A DNA stretch of 64,000 nt from Microbacterium sp. TPD7012 (GTDB lineage Bacteria; Actinomycetota; Actinomycetes; Actinomycetales; Microbacteriaceae). A program made the translations under genes and the position numbers. The notes beneath the pieces were generated by a model. The model did not search any database, was not told the origin of the DNA, and saw nothing but the letters and a program-made list of their open reading frames with translations. The stretch spans positions 784,772-848,771 of the forward strand of contig NZ_QDFV01000002.1 of assembly GCF_003075395.1 (NCBI RefSeq). Reading direction: 5' to 3'. Below are positions 1 to 8,874 of the stretch, in pieces. Positions within the stretch are counted from its first letter, which is position 1. Each line of letters starts with the position of its first letter.

Positions 1-3000
1 GTGGACGAGATCGATCTCGACGGCGCATCGGCCGACGCGCGCTACGCCGCGGCGAAGCGTTACGCGAAGGAGCCGGTGCGGTACCGGTCGCAGCTGCTGA
101 CCCTCGTGCTCGACGTCTCGTCGCAGGTGCGCTGGGAGGCGCGACGCGCGCTGGATGTCGACGAGATCACTGAGGAAGAGGCGTTGCCGCTCGAGCAGGC
201 GCTCACCCGGAAGACCGACGATCTCCGGAAGTCGGCCCTGGGTCTCCTGCTGAAGCAGTCGCCCGGGCGCCTCGAGGCGACCGTCTCACGGCTGCGCGCA
301 GGAAAGCCCGATCAGCGACGGGCAGCAGACGAACTCGCCCAGCTCGCCGGGCTCGACTCCGACGAGAAGAGCCCCGCCCCGGAATCAGGTGCAGCCGGTG
401 ACGACGTCGCGGGCGCGATGGCGCATGCCGACAGCCGTCCGCCCCTCCTTCGATTCGGCGTCGCCGACCGCACCCCGGCCGTCCGTCCGGCCGCCCCGCC
501 GGCATCGCGATGGAAGGCGTATCACCCGGGTGCCCGGCGCATCTGGCTGTCGTTGGGCGCGTGGCTGGACGAGCACGCGAACGTCGAGGTGCAGACGCGG
601 GGCGGCGTCGAACTGCTCGCCAACATCAGGAACATCGAGCGGAACGACGACGGCTCGATGCCCGCCGCCGACCTGCTGGACCCCTGGTGGGAGCGCATCA
701 GCGGTGAACTCGTCGACGGCGGAGTCGAGCTCGTCCTGCTCCGGCTGCTGAACGCGGATGACGGGCCGCGAGGGGTCCAGGTGCTGGGCGACATCGGGCG
801 GGACCGCGGTGATCGGACGGCATCCCTCCGACTGGATCTGATCCGACACCTCGTCCACCGCGAGTGGCGATCGACCTGGACGGAGCCCGTGCTGGACCTG
901 ATCGCCCTGTCTGCCGCAGAGCTGCCGGTCGAACAGCTGATCGGTCCCCGGAACGTCCAGTTCGACGACAGTCGTCGACGCATCGGACGCGACCCGCGAG
1001 AAGACGATTCGGTGTTCCGGGGGGCGTGGAACCACCTGAACCCCGCGTCGCTCGACGACGGGCAACTCGATCGCCTGTGGCGGATGCTGCGCTTCGTGGA
1101 CGAACCGGAGGGTGCGGTCGATCAGTGGGCGGCGCCCAAGGTCGAGCTGCGCGATCCTTCGTACTGGGGCGCCGCCGAGACCGTCGTCGACCAGCCTTTC
1201 CGGTACCGGCCGCCCCTGGCGACGGTGATCGAGGCGTTCGAGCGCGGGATCGCCACCCGCGCGGACCTCGTCGACCATGTGTTCACACGCCCCCGTCTGC
1301 GCGGCGAGCTCGACGTCGCCGAGAGCGATCCGCTGGCCCGGTTCACCGCGATCACGGGCGCGCCGCCCGCGACCCAGGCGGTGGTGGAGGAGGTGCAGCG
1401 CACGGTGACCGAGCTCGAACTGCCTCGCGGCGACCACGAGACGCCGTATTCCCGGATGGCGATGTCCCTGGAGCGGGCGACGGGCGCCGACAACCTGGTC
1501 GCCGTGCTCCGGACTCTGGGGCGACGTCCGTTCACGCGGCGCTATCTGTACGCGAGCGACCGCGAAGGCGTGTTCTCCCACCTCGTCCGCATCAGCTACC
1601 CCGCACCCGACGAGACCGTCGCCTCGATCGCTCGTGCTTTCGCCGGCTCGAAGCTTCCCGAGAGCCGCATCATCGAGACCGCGATGTATTCGCCGCAGTG
1701 GGCGCAGCTGTTCGAGGAGCACCTGGGATGGCCGGGATTCGCCTCCGCCGTCTGGTGGCTGCACGCGCACACCCCCGTCGACACGTACGACGTCAGCGGG
1801 CGCATCCGCGCAGAGCGGTCACGGGAGATCCAGCAGCGCACACCCGTGTCGGACGAGGAGCGCGAGAAGGGCTGCGCGGACGCCGAGTGGTTCCACCGGC
1901 TCCACGCCGAACTGGGCGACGACCGGCTCGATCGTGTGCTCAAGGCATCGAAGTTCGCCTCGGCGTCCGGTGAGCACAAGCAGGCCGAGCTCTTCGCGAA
2001 CGCGCTGCGCGGCAAGGTCGCCGAGGACGAGCTGCTCACGCGCATGCACGAGAAGCGCCATCAGGACGCCGTGCGCGCCTACGGACTGCTGCCGCTGAGC
2101 GGTGATCCGGATCAGCTGTTGCGCCGGTACGAGGTGCTCCGTGCGTTCGTCAGCACCGGGAAGACGAACGGACCCCAGCGCCGCGCGACCGAGACGGCGG
2201 CCGTGCACACGGCGCTGGAGAACCTCGCCCGCACGGCCGGGTATCGCGATCCGCAGCGCCTGATCTGGGCGATGGAGGCGAGGGCGGGTGAAGACCTCAG
2301 TCGTGGACCGGTCACGGCCGTCGACGGCGATGTGACGGTCAGCCTCACGATCGACGACATGGGCATGCCCGAGATCGCGGTCGACCGCGCCGGCAAGACC
2401 CTGGCAGCCGTGCCGGCCAAGAGCCGCAAGATCGAGGAGATCGCCGCTCTGACGACCCGGGCGCGCGACCTCAAGAAGCAGGCGCAGCGGGTCCGCGCCT
2501 CGCTCGAGGCCGCCTGCGTGCTCGGCGACGTCATCGATGCGGAGGAGCTCGCGCTCCTGCAGGCGCACCCGATCCTCGGCCGGATGCTGTCGGACCTGGT
2601 GATGGTCGATGGCGAAGGCCGCGTGGGGTTCCTCAGCGCCGGGGGAGACGAGCTCGTCCGCGCGGATGACTCGAGGTTCCGCGCGGTCGGAGACCTGCGC
2701 ATCGCGCATCCGGTCGATCTGCTGGCGAGCGGAGACTGGCCCGAACTCCAGCACGCGGTGATGACGAGCGGACGTCCGCAGCCGTTCAAGCAGCTGTTCC
2801 GCGAGCTGTACCTCCTCAACGAGAACGAGAAGTCCGAGCAGGGGATCTCGTCGCGGCGCTACGTCGGACACCAGCTCGACTCGAGGCGGGCAGCCGGTCT
2901 GTTCCTCGCCCGCGGCTGGGTCAGGGACTACGGGCTCGGATACGGGCGCACCTTCCACAACGAGAGGATCACGGCGTTCTGCAACGCCTCAGGAGGGTGG

Positions 3001-3501
3001 GGAACTCCCGGCGACGTCGAGGAGACCGCACTCGACGACGTCCGGTTCGCTCGCGCGGGCTCGTATGAGGCGCTCGCGCTGGCCGACGTTCCACCTCGCG
3101 TCTTCTCAGAGACGATGCGGGATCTCGACCTGGTGGTCTCGGTCGCCCATGCCAGCGGCGTCGATCCGCAGGCCTCGGAGTCGAGTATCGAGATGCGCCA
3201 GAGACTCGTCGACGAGACGTGTCGGCTTCTCGGACTCGAGAATGTCGAGGTCGAGGGACACCATGCGCGCGTGAAGGGATCGCTCGGGATCTACTCCGTG
3301 CACCTGGGCTCCGGCATCGTGCATCGCATCCCGGGGAACACGCTGTTCATCATCCCGGTGAGCGCACAGCACCGCGGCCGGGTCTTCCTCCCGTTCGTCG
3401 ATGACGATCCCCGAACGGCGGAGATCGTGTCGAAGGTCGTGATGCTCTCGCGCGACGACAAGATCACCGATCCGACGATCCTCGGTCAGATCGTTCGCTG
3501 A
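1..3501 (+). CDS. DUF4132 domain protein (probably 5'-truncated by window edge)
   Basis: Open from base 1 (a GTG) to a stop at 3501, 1166 residues. The first ~120 residues look like helical HEAT-type repeats, and the C-terminal third carries the DUF4132 signature (QPFKQLFRELY at about 925-935, followed by a GWVRDYGLGYGR-like stretch). Family members include Escherichia coli YehI/MolR-type proteins; the molecular function is not established. Because the frame is open at the very first base and repeat domains of this kind usually extend further, the true start may lie upstream. No catalytic motif is recognisable. It is followed after 37 nt by convergent paaG and seems functionally unrelated to it. 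Confidence 0.75.
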   Translation: MDEIDLDGASADARYAAAKRYAKEPVRYRSQLLTLVLDVSSQVRWEARRALDVDEITEEEALPLEQALTRKTDDLRKSALGLLLKQSPGRLEATVSRLRAGKPDQRRAADELAQLAGLDSDEKSPAPESGAAGDDVAGAMAHADSRPPLLRFGVADRTPAVRPAAPPASRWKAYHPGARRIWLSLGAWLDEHANVEVQTRGGVELLANIRNIERNDDGSMPAADLLDPWWERISGELVDGGVELVLLRLLNADDGPRGVQVLGDIGRDRGDRTASLRLDLIRHLVHREWRSTWTEPVLDLIALSAAELPVEQLIGPRNVQFDDSRRRIGRDPREDDSVFRGAWNHLNPASLDDGQLDRLWRMLRFVDEPEGAVDQWAAPKVELRDPSYWGAAETVVDQPFRYRPPLATVIEAFERGIATRADLVDHVFTRPRLRGELDVAESDPLARFTAITGAPPATQAVVEEVQRTVTELELPRGDHETPYSRMAMSLERATGADNLVAVLRTLGRRPFTRRYLYASDREGVFSHLVRISYPAPDETVASIARAFAGSKLPESRIIETAMYSPQWAQLFEEHLGWPGFASAVWWLHAHTPVDTYDVSGRIRAERSREIQQRTPVSDEEREKGCADAEWFHRLHAELGDDRLDRVLKASKFASASGEHKQAELFANALRGKVAEDELLTRMHEKRHQDAVRAYGLLPLSGDPDQLLRRYEVLRAFVSTGKTNGPQRRATETAAVHTALENLARTAGYRDPQRLIWAMEARAGEDLSRGPVTAVDGDVTVSLTIDDMGMPEIAVDRAGKTLAAVPAKSRKIEEIAALTTRARDLKKQAQRVRASLEAACVLGDVIDAEELALLQAHPILGRMLSDLVMVDGEGRVGFLSAGGDELVRADDSRFRAVGDLRIAHPVDLLASGDWPELQHAVMTSGRPQPFKQLFRELYLLNENEKSEQGISSRRYVGHQLDSRRAAGLFLARGWVRDYGLGYGRTFHNERITAFCNASGGWGTPGDVEETALDDVRFARAGSYEALALADVPPRVFSETMRDLDLVVSVAHASGVDPQASESSIEMRQRLVDETCRLLGLENVEVEGHHARVKGSLGIYSVHLGSGIVHRIPGNTLFIIPVSAQHRGRVFLPFVDDDPRTAEIVSKVVMLSRDDKITDPTILGQIVR

Positions 3502-3538
3502 CGCCGGATCAGGCGGCGGCCGGCGGATGCTGCCGCGC

Positions 3539-4309
3539 TCAGCGCCCCCGGAACTCCGGCTTCCGCTTCTCCTGGAAGGCGGCGAAGCCCTCGCGGTAGT
3601 CGTCCGAGTCGCAGAGCGCGGCCTGCGCGGCGTTCTCGATGTCGACCGAGTCCCACAGGGCCAGTCGCTCGTCGCGGATCCGGGCGACGAGCTGCTTGCT
3701 GGCGAGGAACGCAGCCGTGGCTCCTCGTGCGGCGGTGGCAGCGGCATCCGTCGTCGTGGAGACGACCTCGTCGTCGGGGAAGACCCGCGAGAACAGACCG
3801 GATGCCACGGCCTCGGCACCGCTCATCAGGCGGCCGGTGTAGATGAGGTCGAGGGTCTTGTGGGCACCGAGCCGATCGAGGAAGAGCGCGTGCCCTCCCG
3901 AATCGAGCGTCGCCCCGAGCGCGGCGAACGGCGAGCCGATCTTCGCGGACTCCGAGACGTAGACGACATCCGTCGCGATCAGCAGGCCGAGCCCCACGCC
4001 GAGGCAGGCGCCGTGCGCGACCGCGAACGTCGGTGCGGGGAAGCGCGACATGCGCTGCAGCAGCGGTGTCACGAGTCCGCCGAGGTAGCCGATCACGTCG
4101 TCTTCTCGCGGGTCGACGCCGGAGATGTCGCGTCCGGCGCAGAACGCCCGCCCTTCGCCGCGCAGCACGAGGGCGCGGACGCCCGCGGACTCGGCTTCGG
4201 CGTACGCGGCGTCGAGCCCGTGCAGTGCCTGCTCGTCGAGGGCATTCAGCTTGTCGGGCGCGTTCAGCACGATCGTGGCGACGTCATCGGCGATGGTGAG
4301 ATCGATCAT
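3539..4309 (-). CDS. paaG: Enoyl-CoA hydratase/isomerase, PaaG-like
   Basis: 256-residue crotonase-fold protein. It has the oxyanion-hole segment FCAGRDISG, a GACLGVGLGLL helix, and an Asp in FAALGATLDSGG at the place where PaaG-type isomerases have their catalytic Asp. In the phenylacetate pathway PaaG converts ring-1,2-epoxyphenylacetyl-CoA to the oxepin and later isomerises a double bond. It lies 57 nt downstream of paaE on the same strand, with a copy of the dispersed repeat in the gap, so it is probably the last gene of the paaABCDE operon. A GAGGAAC ribosome-binding site precedes the ATG. The family is certain; the PaaG assignment rests on context and the Asp. Confidence 0.75.
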   Translation of the reverse strand: MIDLTIADDVATIVLNAPDKLNALDEQALHGLDAAYAEAESAGVRALVLRGEGRAFCAGRDISGVDPREDDVIGYLGGLVTPLLQRMSRFPAPTFAVAHGACLGVGLGLLIATDVVYVSESAKIGSPFAALGATLDSGGHALFLDRLGAHKTLDLIYTGRLMSGAEAVASGLFSRVFPDDEVVSTTTDAAATAARGATAAFLASKQLVARIRDERLALWDSVDIENAAQAALCDSDDYREGFAAFQEKRKPEFRGR

Positions 4310-4324
4310 GGGGTTCCTCTCGGC

Positions 4325-4350
4325 GGGCCCTTCGAGAAGCTCAGGGACCC
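4325..4350. repeat. Dispersed short repeat, copy 1 (paaE-paaG gap)
   Basis: Core CCCTTCGAGAAGCTCAGGG followed by ACCC. It matches the family seen at 5684, 19945, 40741, 42043, 42476 and 63821. It fills about half of the 57-nt gap between paaE and paaG. Confidence 0.7.
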
Positions 4351-4366
4351 AGGCGACGCACTCCGG

Positions 4367-5533
4367 TCATACGTCGTAGTCGACGACCACGCGGTCGCTG
4401 GTGGGATGGGACTGGCAGGTGAGCACGTAGCCCCGCTCGAGCTCGTCGGGCTCAAGCGCGTAGTTCTCCGTCATGCTCACGCTGCCCTCGATCACGCGGG
4501 CGCGGCACGTGCCGCAGACGCCGCCCGCGCAGGCGAACGGGGCATCGGGACGCACGCGCAGCGCCGCATTCAGCACCGATTCGTGCGCGTCGACCGGACT
4601 CTCCACCGTCGAGGAGACGCCGTCGAGATTCACCTCGATGCGGAATGTCGCAGCTCCCGCGCGCACCTCGACCGGCCGGGCGGTGCGCAGCGGCTCGTCA
4701 CCCGTCGTGAACAGCTCGAACCGGATGTGCTCGCGTGCGACGCCGACGTCGGCGAGCACCTCGCGGCACAGATCCACCAGCGCGAGGGGCCCGCACAGGA
4801 ACCACTCGTCGACGTCGGCAGGATCGATGAGCGAGGCGAAGATGGTCCGCAGCTTCTCCTCGTCGATCCGCCCCGAGAGCACCGGAGCCGTCCGCTGCTC
4901 CCGCGACAGCACGTGGTGCAGCGTCACGCGGGTCGGGTACCGGTCCTTGAGATCGGCGAGATCCTCCAGGAACATCACGTCGAGGGTCGACCGGTTCGTG
5001 TAGAGCAGGGTGAAGCGCGAGGTCGTCGACCGGGTGAGCACCGTGTGTGCGAGCGCCATGAGCGGCGTGATGCCGGAGCCTGCGGCGATGCCGACCACGT
5101 GCTTGTGATCGAGATCGTCGAGGCCCGAGGTGAAGGTGCCCTGCGGGCTCATCACATCGATCTCGAACCCGGGATGCAGGCCGGTCTGCGCCCAGGTGGA
5201 GAACAGGCCGCCCTCGTCGCGCTTCACCGCGACGCTGAGCCGGGTCGGCCGGCCGTCGGTGCGGTGCTCGGGAGCTCGGCACAGCGAGTACGAGCGGCGC
5301 ACTTCCGTGCCCTTGAGCGTGGTCCGCAGCGCCACGTACTGGCCCGGCAGGTGGTCGTAGTCATCGGCCAACTCGGCCGGCACGGTGAAGGTCACCTCGA
5401 CGGCGTCGTCGGTGAGCGGACGCACGTCCTCGACCGTGAGCGTGTGGAAGCGGGCGCGCGTGCGCTCGCCGGGCAAGCGATGCGGCGGGACGGATGCCGA
5501 GGCGGCGGCTCGCGCGGAGGAGAAGAGCGACAT
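4367..5533 (-). CDS. paaE: Phenylacetyl-CoA epoxidase reductase subunit PaaE
   Basis: 388 residues. The N-terminal FAD/NADP(H) ferredoxin-reductase module has RRSYSLCR for FAD and GIAAGSGITPLMAL for the nicotinamide nucleotide. The C-terminal plant-type [2Fe-2S] ferredoxin has C-x4-C-x2-C (CAGGVCGTC) and a distal Cys in VLTCQSH. PaaE passes electrons from NADPH to the diiron site of PaaA. I chose the ATG at 5533, which shares one base with the paaD stop (TGATG), rather than a longer in-frame extension that would run back across paaD. Domain order and length match characterised PaaE. Confidence 0.95.
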   Translation of the reverse strand: MSLFSSARAAASASVPPHRLPGERTRARFHTLTVEDVRPLTDDAVEVTFTVPAELADDYDHLPGQYVALRTTLKGTEVRRSYSLCRAPEHRTDGRPTRLSVAVKRDEGGLFSTWAQTGLHPGFEIDVMSPQGTFTSGLDDLDHKHVVGIAAGSGITPLMALAHTVLTRSTTSRFTLLYTNRSTLDVMFLEDLADLKDRYPTRVTLHHVLSREQRTAPVLSGRIDEEKLRTIFASLIDPADVDEWFLCGPLALVDLCREVLADVGVAREHIRFELFTTGDEPLRTARPVEVRAGAATFRIEVNLDGVSSTVESPVDAHESVLNAALRVRPDAPFACAGGVCGTCRARVIEGSVSMTENYALEPDELERGYVLTCQSHPTSDRVVVDYDV

Positions 5534-6045
5534 CAGTGCACCTTGAAATGGTCGAAGGGCTCGAGGCAGGCGCGGCACTCGAACAGGGACTTGCAGGAGG
5601 TGGAGCCGAAGCGGGAGACCTCGTGCGTGTCGAGCGAGCCGCAGCGCGGGCAGCGCACGCTGATCGCCAGGCGGATCGGACCGCCCTTCGACAGACTCAG
5701 GGACCCCGTAGCGGCGCGGCCGGAGGGCGGCGCGATGCCGTAGGCCTCGAGCTTCTGCTTGCCGGCATCCGTCATCCAGTCCGTCGTCCAGGCGGGGGAG
5801 AGGACGAAGCGCACGTCGACCTCCGCGAAGCCCGCCGCCGTCAGCGACATGATCACGTCGTCGCGGATCGTGTCCATCGCCGGGCATCCGCTGTACGTCG
5901 GCGTGATGTCGACGCGCACACGGTCGCCGTCGGCCTCGACCGCGCGGAGCACCCCGAGGTCCTCGATCGTGAGGACGGGAACCTCGGGGTCGGGGACGGC
6001 GGCGGCGATCCGCCATGCCGCCTGCGTCGGAGTGAGGGTCACCAT
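5533..6045 (-). CDS. paaD: PaaD, phenylacetyl-CoA epoxidase maturation factor
   Basis: 170 residues. The N-terminal ~100 residues form the MIP18/DUF59 domain, with DPEVPVLTIEDLGV and the Cys-containing YSGCPAMDTI. The C-terminal zinc-ribbon-like part has Cys132, Cys135, Cys151, Cys157 and Cys160. PaaD is thought to help install the metal centre of the epoxidase. Residues ~114-122 (GSLSLSKGG) are encoded by a copy of the dispersed repeat and sit in the linker between the two domains. The gene overlaps paaC by 7 nt and paaE by 1 nt. Confidence 0.93.
   Translation of the reverse strand: MVTLTPTQAAWRIAAAVPDPEVPVLTIEDLGVLRAVEADGDRVRVDITPTYSGCPAMDTIRDDVIMSLTAAGFAEVDVRFVLSPAWTTDWMTDAGKQKLEAYGIAPPSGRAATGSLSLSKGGPIRLAISVRCPRCGSLDTHEVSRFGSTSCKSLFECRACLEPFDHFKVH
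5684..5707. repeat. Dispersed short repeat, copy 2 (inside paaD)
   Basis: CCCTTCGACAGACTCAGGG plus ACCCC, in frame within paaD and encoding the inter-domain linker GSLSLSKGG. Confidence 0.75.
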
Positions 6046-6887
6046 GACGCCCCCGGATGCCGACGCGCGAGTACCTGCATCTCGGCGAGGATATGGCCCA
6101 GCGGAGTCGCGTGTGCGCCGCGCCGTCCTCCGGCGGAGGAGGCGGCGACCGGCGGCACGGCCAACTCGGCCTCGGCGAACACCGTGTCGACCACACCGTC
6201 GAAGCCCGCGCGCAGGCTCGACGGGCGCACGGCGGCATCGCCCAGCCGGTCGATCAGGTCGTCGTCGCGGAACAGCTCGTCGACGTACGGCCAGACGTCA
6301 CCGGTCGCGCGGATGACCCGGGCTCGCGACTCCTCCGTGCCGCCGGCGAGGCGCAGCATCCACTGCACGGCGTGATCGCGGTGATAGTCGACCTCTTTCA
6401 GAGACTTCTCGGCGATCGCCGCGAACGTCTCGTCACTGCTCGTCCGCAGCGCCGAGTAGAGCTCGAACATGTAGGTCGACACCACGAACTGCCGGGCGAT
6501 GGTCTGCGCGAAGTCGCCGTTGGGCTGCTGCACGATCCAGGCGCACCGGAACTCGGGTTCGTCGCGGAAGAACGCGAGGTCGTCTTCGCTCCGGCCGTCA
6601 TAGGAGCCGGCGTAGTGCAGGAGCGAGCGGGCATGGCCGAGCAGATCGAGGGCGATGTTGCCGAGCGCCACGTCTTCCTCGAGCTCGGGTGCGCGGGAGA
6701 TCCAGGCGCCGAGCTGCTGCGAGAGGATCAGCGCGTCGTCGCCGAGGCGGAGCGCGTACTCGGCGATGTCGGCGGACGCGGCGATCGCGCCTGTGCCGGA
6801 GAGCTCATCGCTGAGCTGCAGCGCGTCGACGGTCACGTCGCCGTGGATGTCGGCATCCGGAGTGGGGTGTGGCGAGCGAAGGGTCAC
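6039..6887 (-). CDS. paaC: Phenylacetyl-CoA epoxidase structural subunit PaaC
   Basis: 282 residues of ferritin-like helical fold. Recognisable PaaC segments are DDALILSQQLGAWISRAPE, EEDVALGNIALDLLGHAR, KEVDYHRDHAVQWMLRL and GDVWPYVDELF. PaaC pairs with PaaA to form the core of the multicomponent epoxidase that opens the aromatic ring of phenylacetyl-CoA, but it does not hold the active diiron centre. A low-complexity Ala/Gly stretch lies near residue 250. The gene is in the paaABCDE operon, overlapping paaB by 4 nt and paaD by 7 nt. Confidence 0.95.
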   Translation of the reverse strand: MTLRSPHPTPDADIHGDVTVDALQLSDELSGTGAIAASADIAEYALRLGDDALILSQQLGAWISRAPELEEDVALGNIALDLLGHARSLLHYAGSYDGRSEDDLAFFRDEPEFRCAWIVQQPNGDFAQTIARQFVVSTYMFELYSALRTSSDETFAAIAEKSLKEVDYHRDHAVQWMLRLAGGTEESRARVIRATGDVWPYVDELFRDDDLIDRLGDAAVRPSSLRAGFDGVVDTVFAEAELAVPPVAASSAGGRRGAHATPLGHILAEMQVLARRHPGASW

Positions 6888-7189
6888 AGGTGCGGCACCC
6901 CCTCGGACGCCGTGTAGTACACGGCGTGCCGGTAGTTCTTGCCGGCGGGGCTCTCGAAGTACGCGCCCTTCGCATCAGGGTCGCTGGTGGTGATCGCGTC
7001 GGCCGGAACGGCCCAGATCGACACGCCCTCGCCGCGACGCGTGTAGAGGTCGCGGGCGTTGCGGATGGCCATCTCGGCATCCGGGGCGTGCAGCGAGCCC
7101 ACGTGCACGTGGCTCAGGCCGCGATTCGCGCGGACGAAGACCTCCCACAGGGGCCAGGGCTCGCGCTCGTCGGCGCCGGGGCTCGCCAT
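6884..7189 (-). CDS. paaB: Phenylacetyl-CoA epoxidase subunit PaaB
   Basis: 101 residues, typical of PaaB (WPLWEVFVRANRGLSHVHVGSLHAPDAEMA is diagnostic; here only its first part, WPLWEVFVRANRGLSHVHVG, is quoted as one run). PaaB bridges PaaAC pairs in the epoxidase. I chose the ATG at 7189, which shares a base with the paaA stop, over a longer upstream in-frame opening that would lie inside paaA. Confidence 0.93.
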   Translation of the reverse strand: MASPGADEREPWPLWEVFVRANRGLSHVHVGSLHAPDAEMAIRNARDLYTRRGEGVSIWAVPADAITTSDPDAKGAYFESPAGKNYRHAVYYTASEGVPHL

Positions 7190-8169
7190 CAGGCCACGGC
7201 CTTCGTCTTGACGGCCTGCTTGCGGGCGTACTCCGCCGCGGCCTCGCGCACCCAAGCGCCCTCTTCGTGGGCGGTCCGCCGGCGTTCGAGTCGCTCGGCG
7301 TTGCAAGGACCGTTGCCGCGCAGCACCTCGAAGAACTCGTCCCAGTCGATCTCGCCGATGACGTACTGGCCGGTCTCCGCGTCGAAGCGCAGGTCGGGGT
7401 CGGGCAGCGTGACGCCGAGGATCTCGGCCTGCGGCACCAGCATCCCGACGAAGCGCTGACGCAGATCGTCGTTGGAGAAGCGCTTGATCTTCCACTTCAT
7501 CGACTGAGCGGAGTTCGGAGACTGCTCGTCGGGCGGCCCGAACATCGCCAGGCTCGGCCAGTACCAGCGGTTCACGGCATCCTGCGCCATCTGTCGCTGC
7601 TCCTCAGAGCCCTGCATCAGGCTGAGCAGGATCTCGAATCCCTGGCGCTGATGGAACGACTCCTCCTTGCAGACGCGCACCATGGCGCGGCCGTAGGGTC
7701 CGTACGACGCACGGCACAGCGGCACCTGGTTGACGATCGCCGCGCCGTCGACGAGCCAGCCGATCGCGCCCATGTCGGCCCAGGTCGGGGTGGGGTAGTT
7801 GAAGATCGACGAGTACTTGGCCTTGCCGCTGATGAGCTGGTCCATCATCTCGTCGCGCGTGATCCCGAGGGTCTGCGCGGCCGAGTAGAGATAGAGACCG
7901 TGGCCGGCTTCGTCCTGCACCTTGGCCATCAGGATCGCCTTGCGCTTGAGGCTCGGCGCGCGGGTGATCCAGTTGCCCTCCGGCTGCATCCCGATGATCT
8001 CGGAGTGCGCGTGCTGGGAGATCTGCCGGATGAGCGTCTTGCGGTAGGCGTCGGGCATCCAGTCGCGGGGTTCGATGCGCTGCTCGTTCGCGATGAGCTC
8101 GTCGAACGTGCGCTCCGCATCCGAGATCTCGCTCGGGACCAGGGAGAGGTCTCCGGGGGTGGTCGTCAT
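7189..8169 (-). CDS. paaA: Phenylacetyl-CoA 1,2-epoxidase catalytic subunit PaaA
   Basis: 326 residues of ferritin-like diiron oxygenase. The metal-binding ExxH motif is E87-A-G-H90 in VQDEAGHG, with another carboxylate/His segment in [14 protein letters not shown]. PaaA adds one oxygen atom from O2 across C1-C2 of phenylacetyl-CoA, using electrons from PaaE. It is the first gene of a five- or six-gene minus-strand operon. A good ribosome-binding site (GAGGAG) precedes the ATG, and a promoter with a TetR-type operator lies just upstream. Length and sequence are typical. Confidence 0.96.
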   Translation of the reverse strand: MTTTPGDLSLVPSEISDAERTFDELIANEQRIEPRDWMPDAYRKTLIRQISQHAHSEIIGMQPEGNWITRAPSLKRKAILMAKVQDEAGHGLYLYSAAQTLGITRDEMMDQLISGKAKYSSIFNYPTPTWADMGAIGWLVDGAAIVNQVPLCRASYGPYGRAMVRVCKEESFHQRQGFEILLSLMQGSEEQRQMAQDAVNRWYWPSLAMFGPPDEQSPNSAQSMKWKIKRFSNDDLRQRFVGMLVPQAEILGVTLPDPDLRFDAETGQYVIGEIDWDEFFEVLRGNGPCNAERLERRRTAHEEGAWVREAAAEYARKQAVKTKAVA

Positions 8170-8190
8170 GGCTCCTCATTCAGCATCTTT

Positions 8191-8212
8191 ACTGACCGAT
8201 CGTTAGGTTATT
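8191..8212. promoter_or_regulatory. Putative PaaR operator at the paaA promoter
   Basis: ACTGACCGATCGTTAGGTTA plus TT. The left half fits the PaaR (TetR family) consensus described for Corynebacterium glutamicum, with half-sites of the form ACTnACCGnnCG; the right half is degenerate. On the minus strand it lies just downstream of TTGAAG (8239-8234), an 18-nt spacer and CAGAAT (8215-8210), so a bound repressor would cover the -10 element and start site. Confidence 0.6.
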
Positions 8213-8239
8213 CTGGCACAGAAGGTCGCCCCTCTTCAA
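8210..8239 (-). promoter_or_regulatory. Predicted paaABCDE promoter
   Basis: On the minus strand: TTGAAG, 18 nt, CAGAAT. This puts a start about 30 nt upstream of the paaA ATG. It is a motif-level prediction only. Confidence 0.4.
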
Positions 8240-8247
8240 GGCGGGTG

Positions 8248-8667
8248 TCAGTGCGAGCGCGAGATCAGTTCCAGGAGGGCCCGACCGTACGCCTCGGCCG
8301 GGTCCGGATGCTCGAACGAGAGGCCGTTCCCGGCGATCTCGATGTCCACGCGGAAGGTGTCGTCGAGACGCACCAGCGAGCGGAAAGTGCCGCGCAGCAG
8401 GTCGCGCAGCTGGTCCTCGCGCGGCAGCCAGACCGCGTCCGCGAGAGTCACGGCGTCGAGCGCCCATTCCGTCGTGCCGTTGAACGCGAGATCGGTGCCG
8501 CTCGGCGTCTGGCGCGCCTCGATCGTCATCTCGCTGACCGTGAAGACGTCGGCCTCCGCCTCGAGCTCCACGTCGTCGGGCAGGTCGAGCTGGAAGCGGT
8601 CGCCTTCGGACGGGTGCCAGCCGATGCCGGCATCCCGCAGGGCGACGGCGAGTTCGCGGGTGATCAT
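8248..8667 (-). CDS. Conserved hypothetical protein, 139 aa
   Basis: I do not recognise a functional family. It is a soluble acidic protein with many beta-prone segments and no Cys, signal peptide or membrane helix. The segment NGTTEWALDAVTLADAVWLP and the following REDQLRDLLRGTF look well ordered. On the minus strand the start codon is preceded by TAGCGT and exactly 6 nt, which suggests a leaderless mRNA, although AGGAG also occurs in those 6 nt. It lies upstream of paaA on the same strand, with the paa promoter in between, so it is probably independent of the operon. Confidence 0.7.
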   Translation of the reverse strand: MITRELAVALRDAGIGWHPSEGDRFQLDLPDDVELEAEADVFTVSEMTIEARQTPSGTDLAFNGTTEWALDAVTLADAVWLPREDQLRDLLRGTFRSLVRLDDTFRVDIEIAGNGLSFEHPDPAEAYGRALLELISRSH

Positions 8668-8703
8668 GCTCCTACGCTAGGCGCGATCTGCGGCCCGGGA
8701 TCG

Positions 8704-8767
8704 ACACATCTGCAGGTTGAGAGTACGGATGCAGGTCCGGAGAGGTGTTCTGAACCTGCATCTGTGT
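8704..8767. repeat. Imperfect inverted repeat in the 8668-8874 gap
   Basis: Arms 8704-8718 and 8753-8767 (13 of 15 positions pair), with a third TGCAGGT-type copy at 8730-8736 between them. It lies in the divergent gap between the 139-aa gene and recQ. It could be an operator cluster or an RNA hairpin; there is no U-tract to make it a terminator. The rest of the gap shows a tandem GGATGCC pair at 8790-8803. Confidence 0.45.
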
Positions 8768-8874
8768 TTTCATCCGACAAGTCGGGCCCGGATGCCGGAT
8801 GCCGGGATCCCGGGCGCGGTCGAGCCTGTGGATGACGGCCGCGAGGTGTCGGTGGCGTGAGGCAGAGTGGGGGC

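Noticed and set aside
385..1770. Long open frames opposite DUF4132 and other genes (e.g. 385-1770 minus, 3527-5743 plus, 8770-10869 minus, 27773-30565 minus)
   Set aside because: They are antisense by-products of high GC content: the products are Arg/Gly/His-rich, lack domains, and lie wholly within well-supported genes on the other strand.
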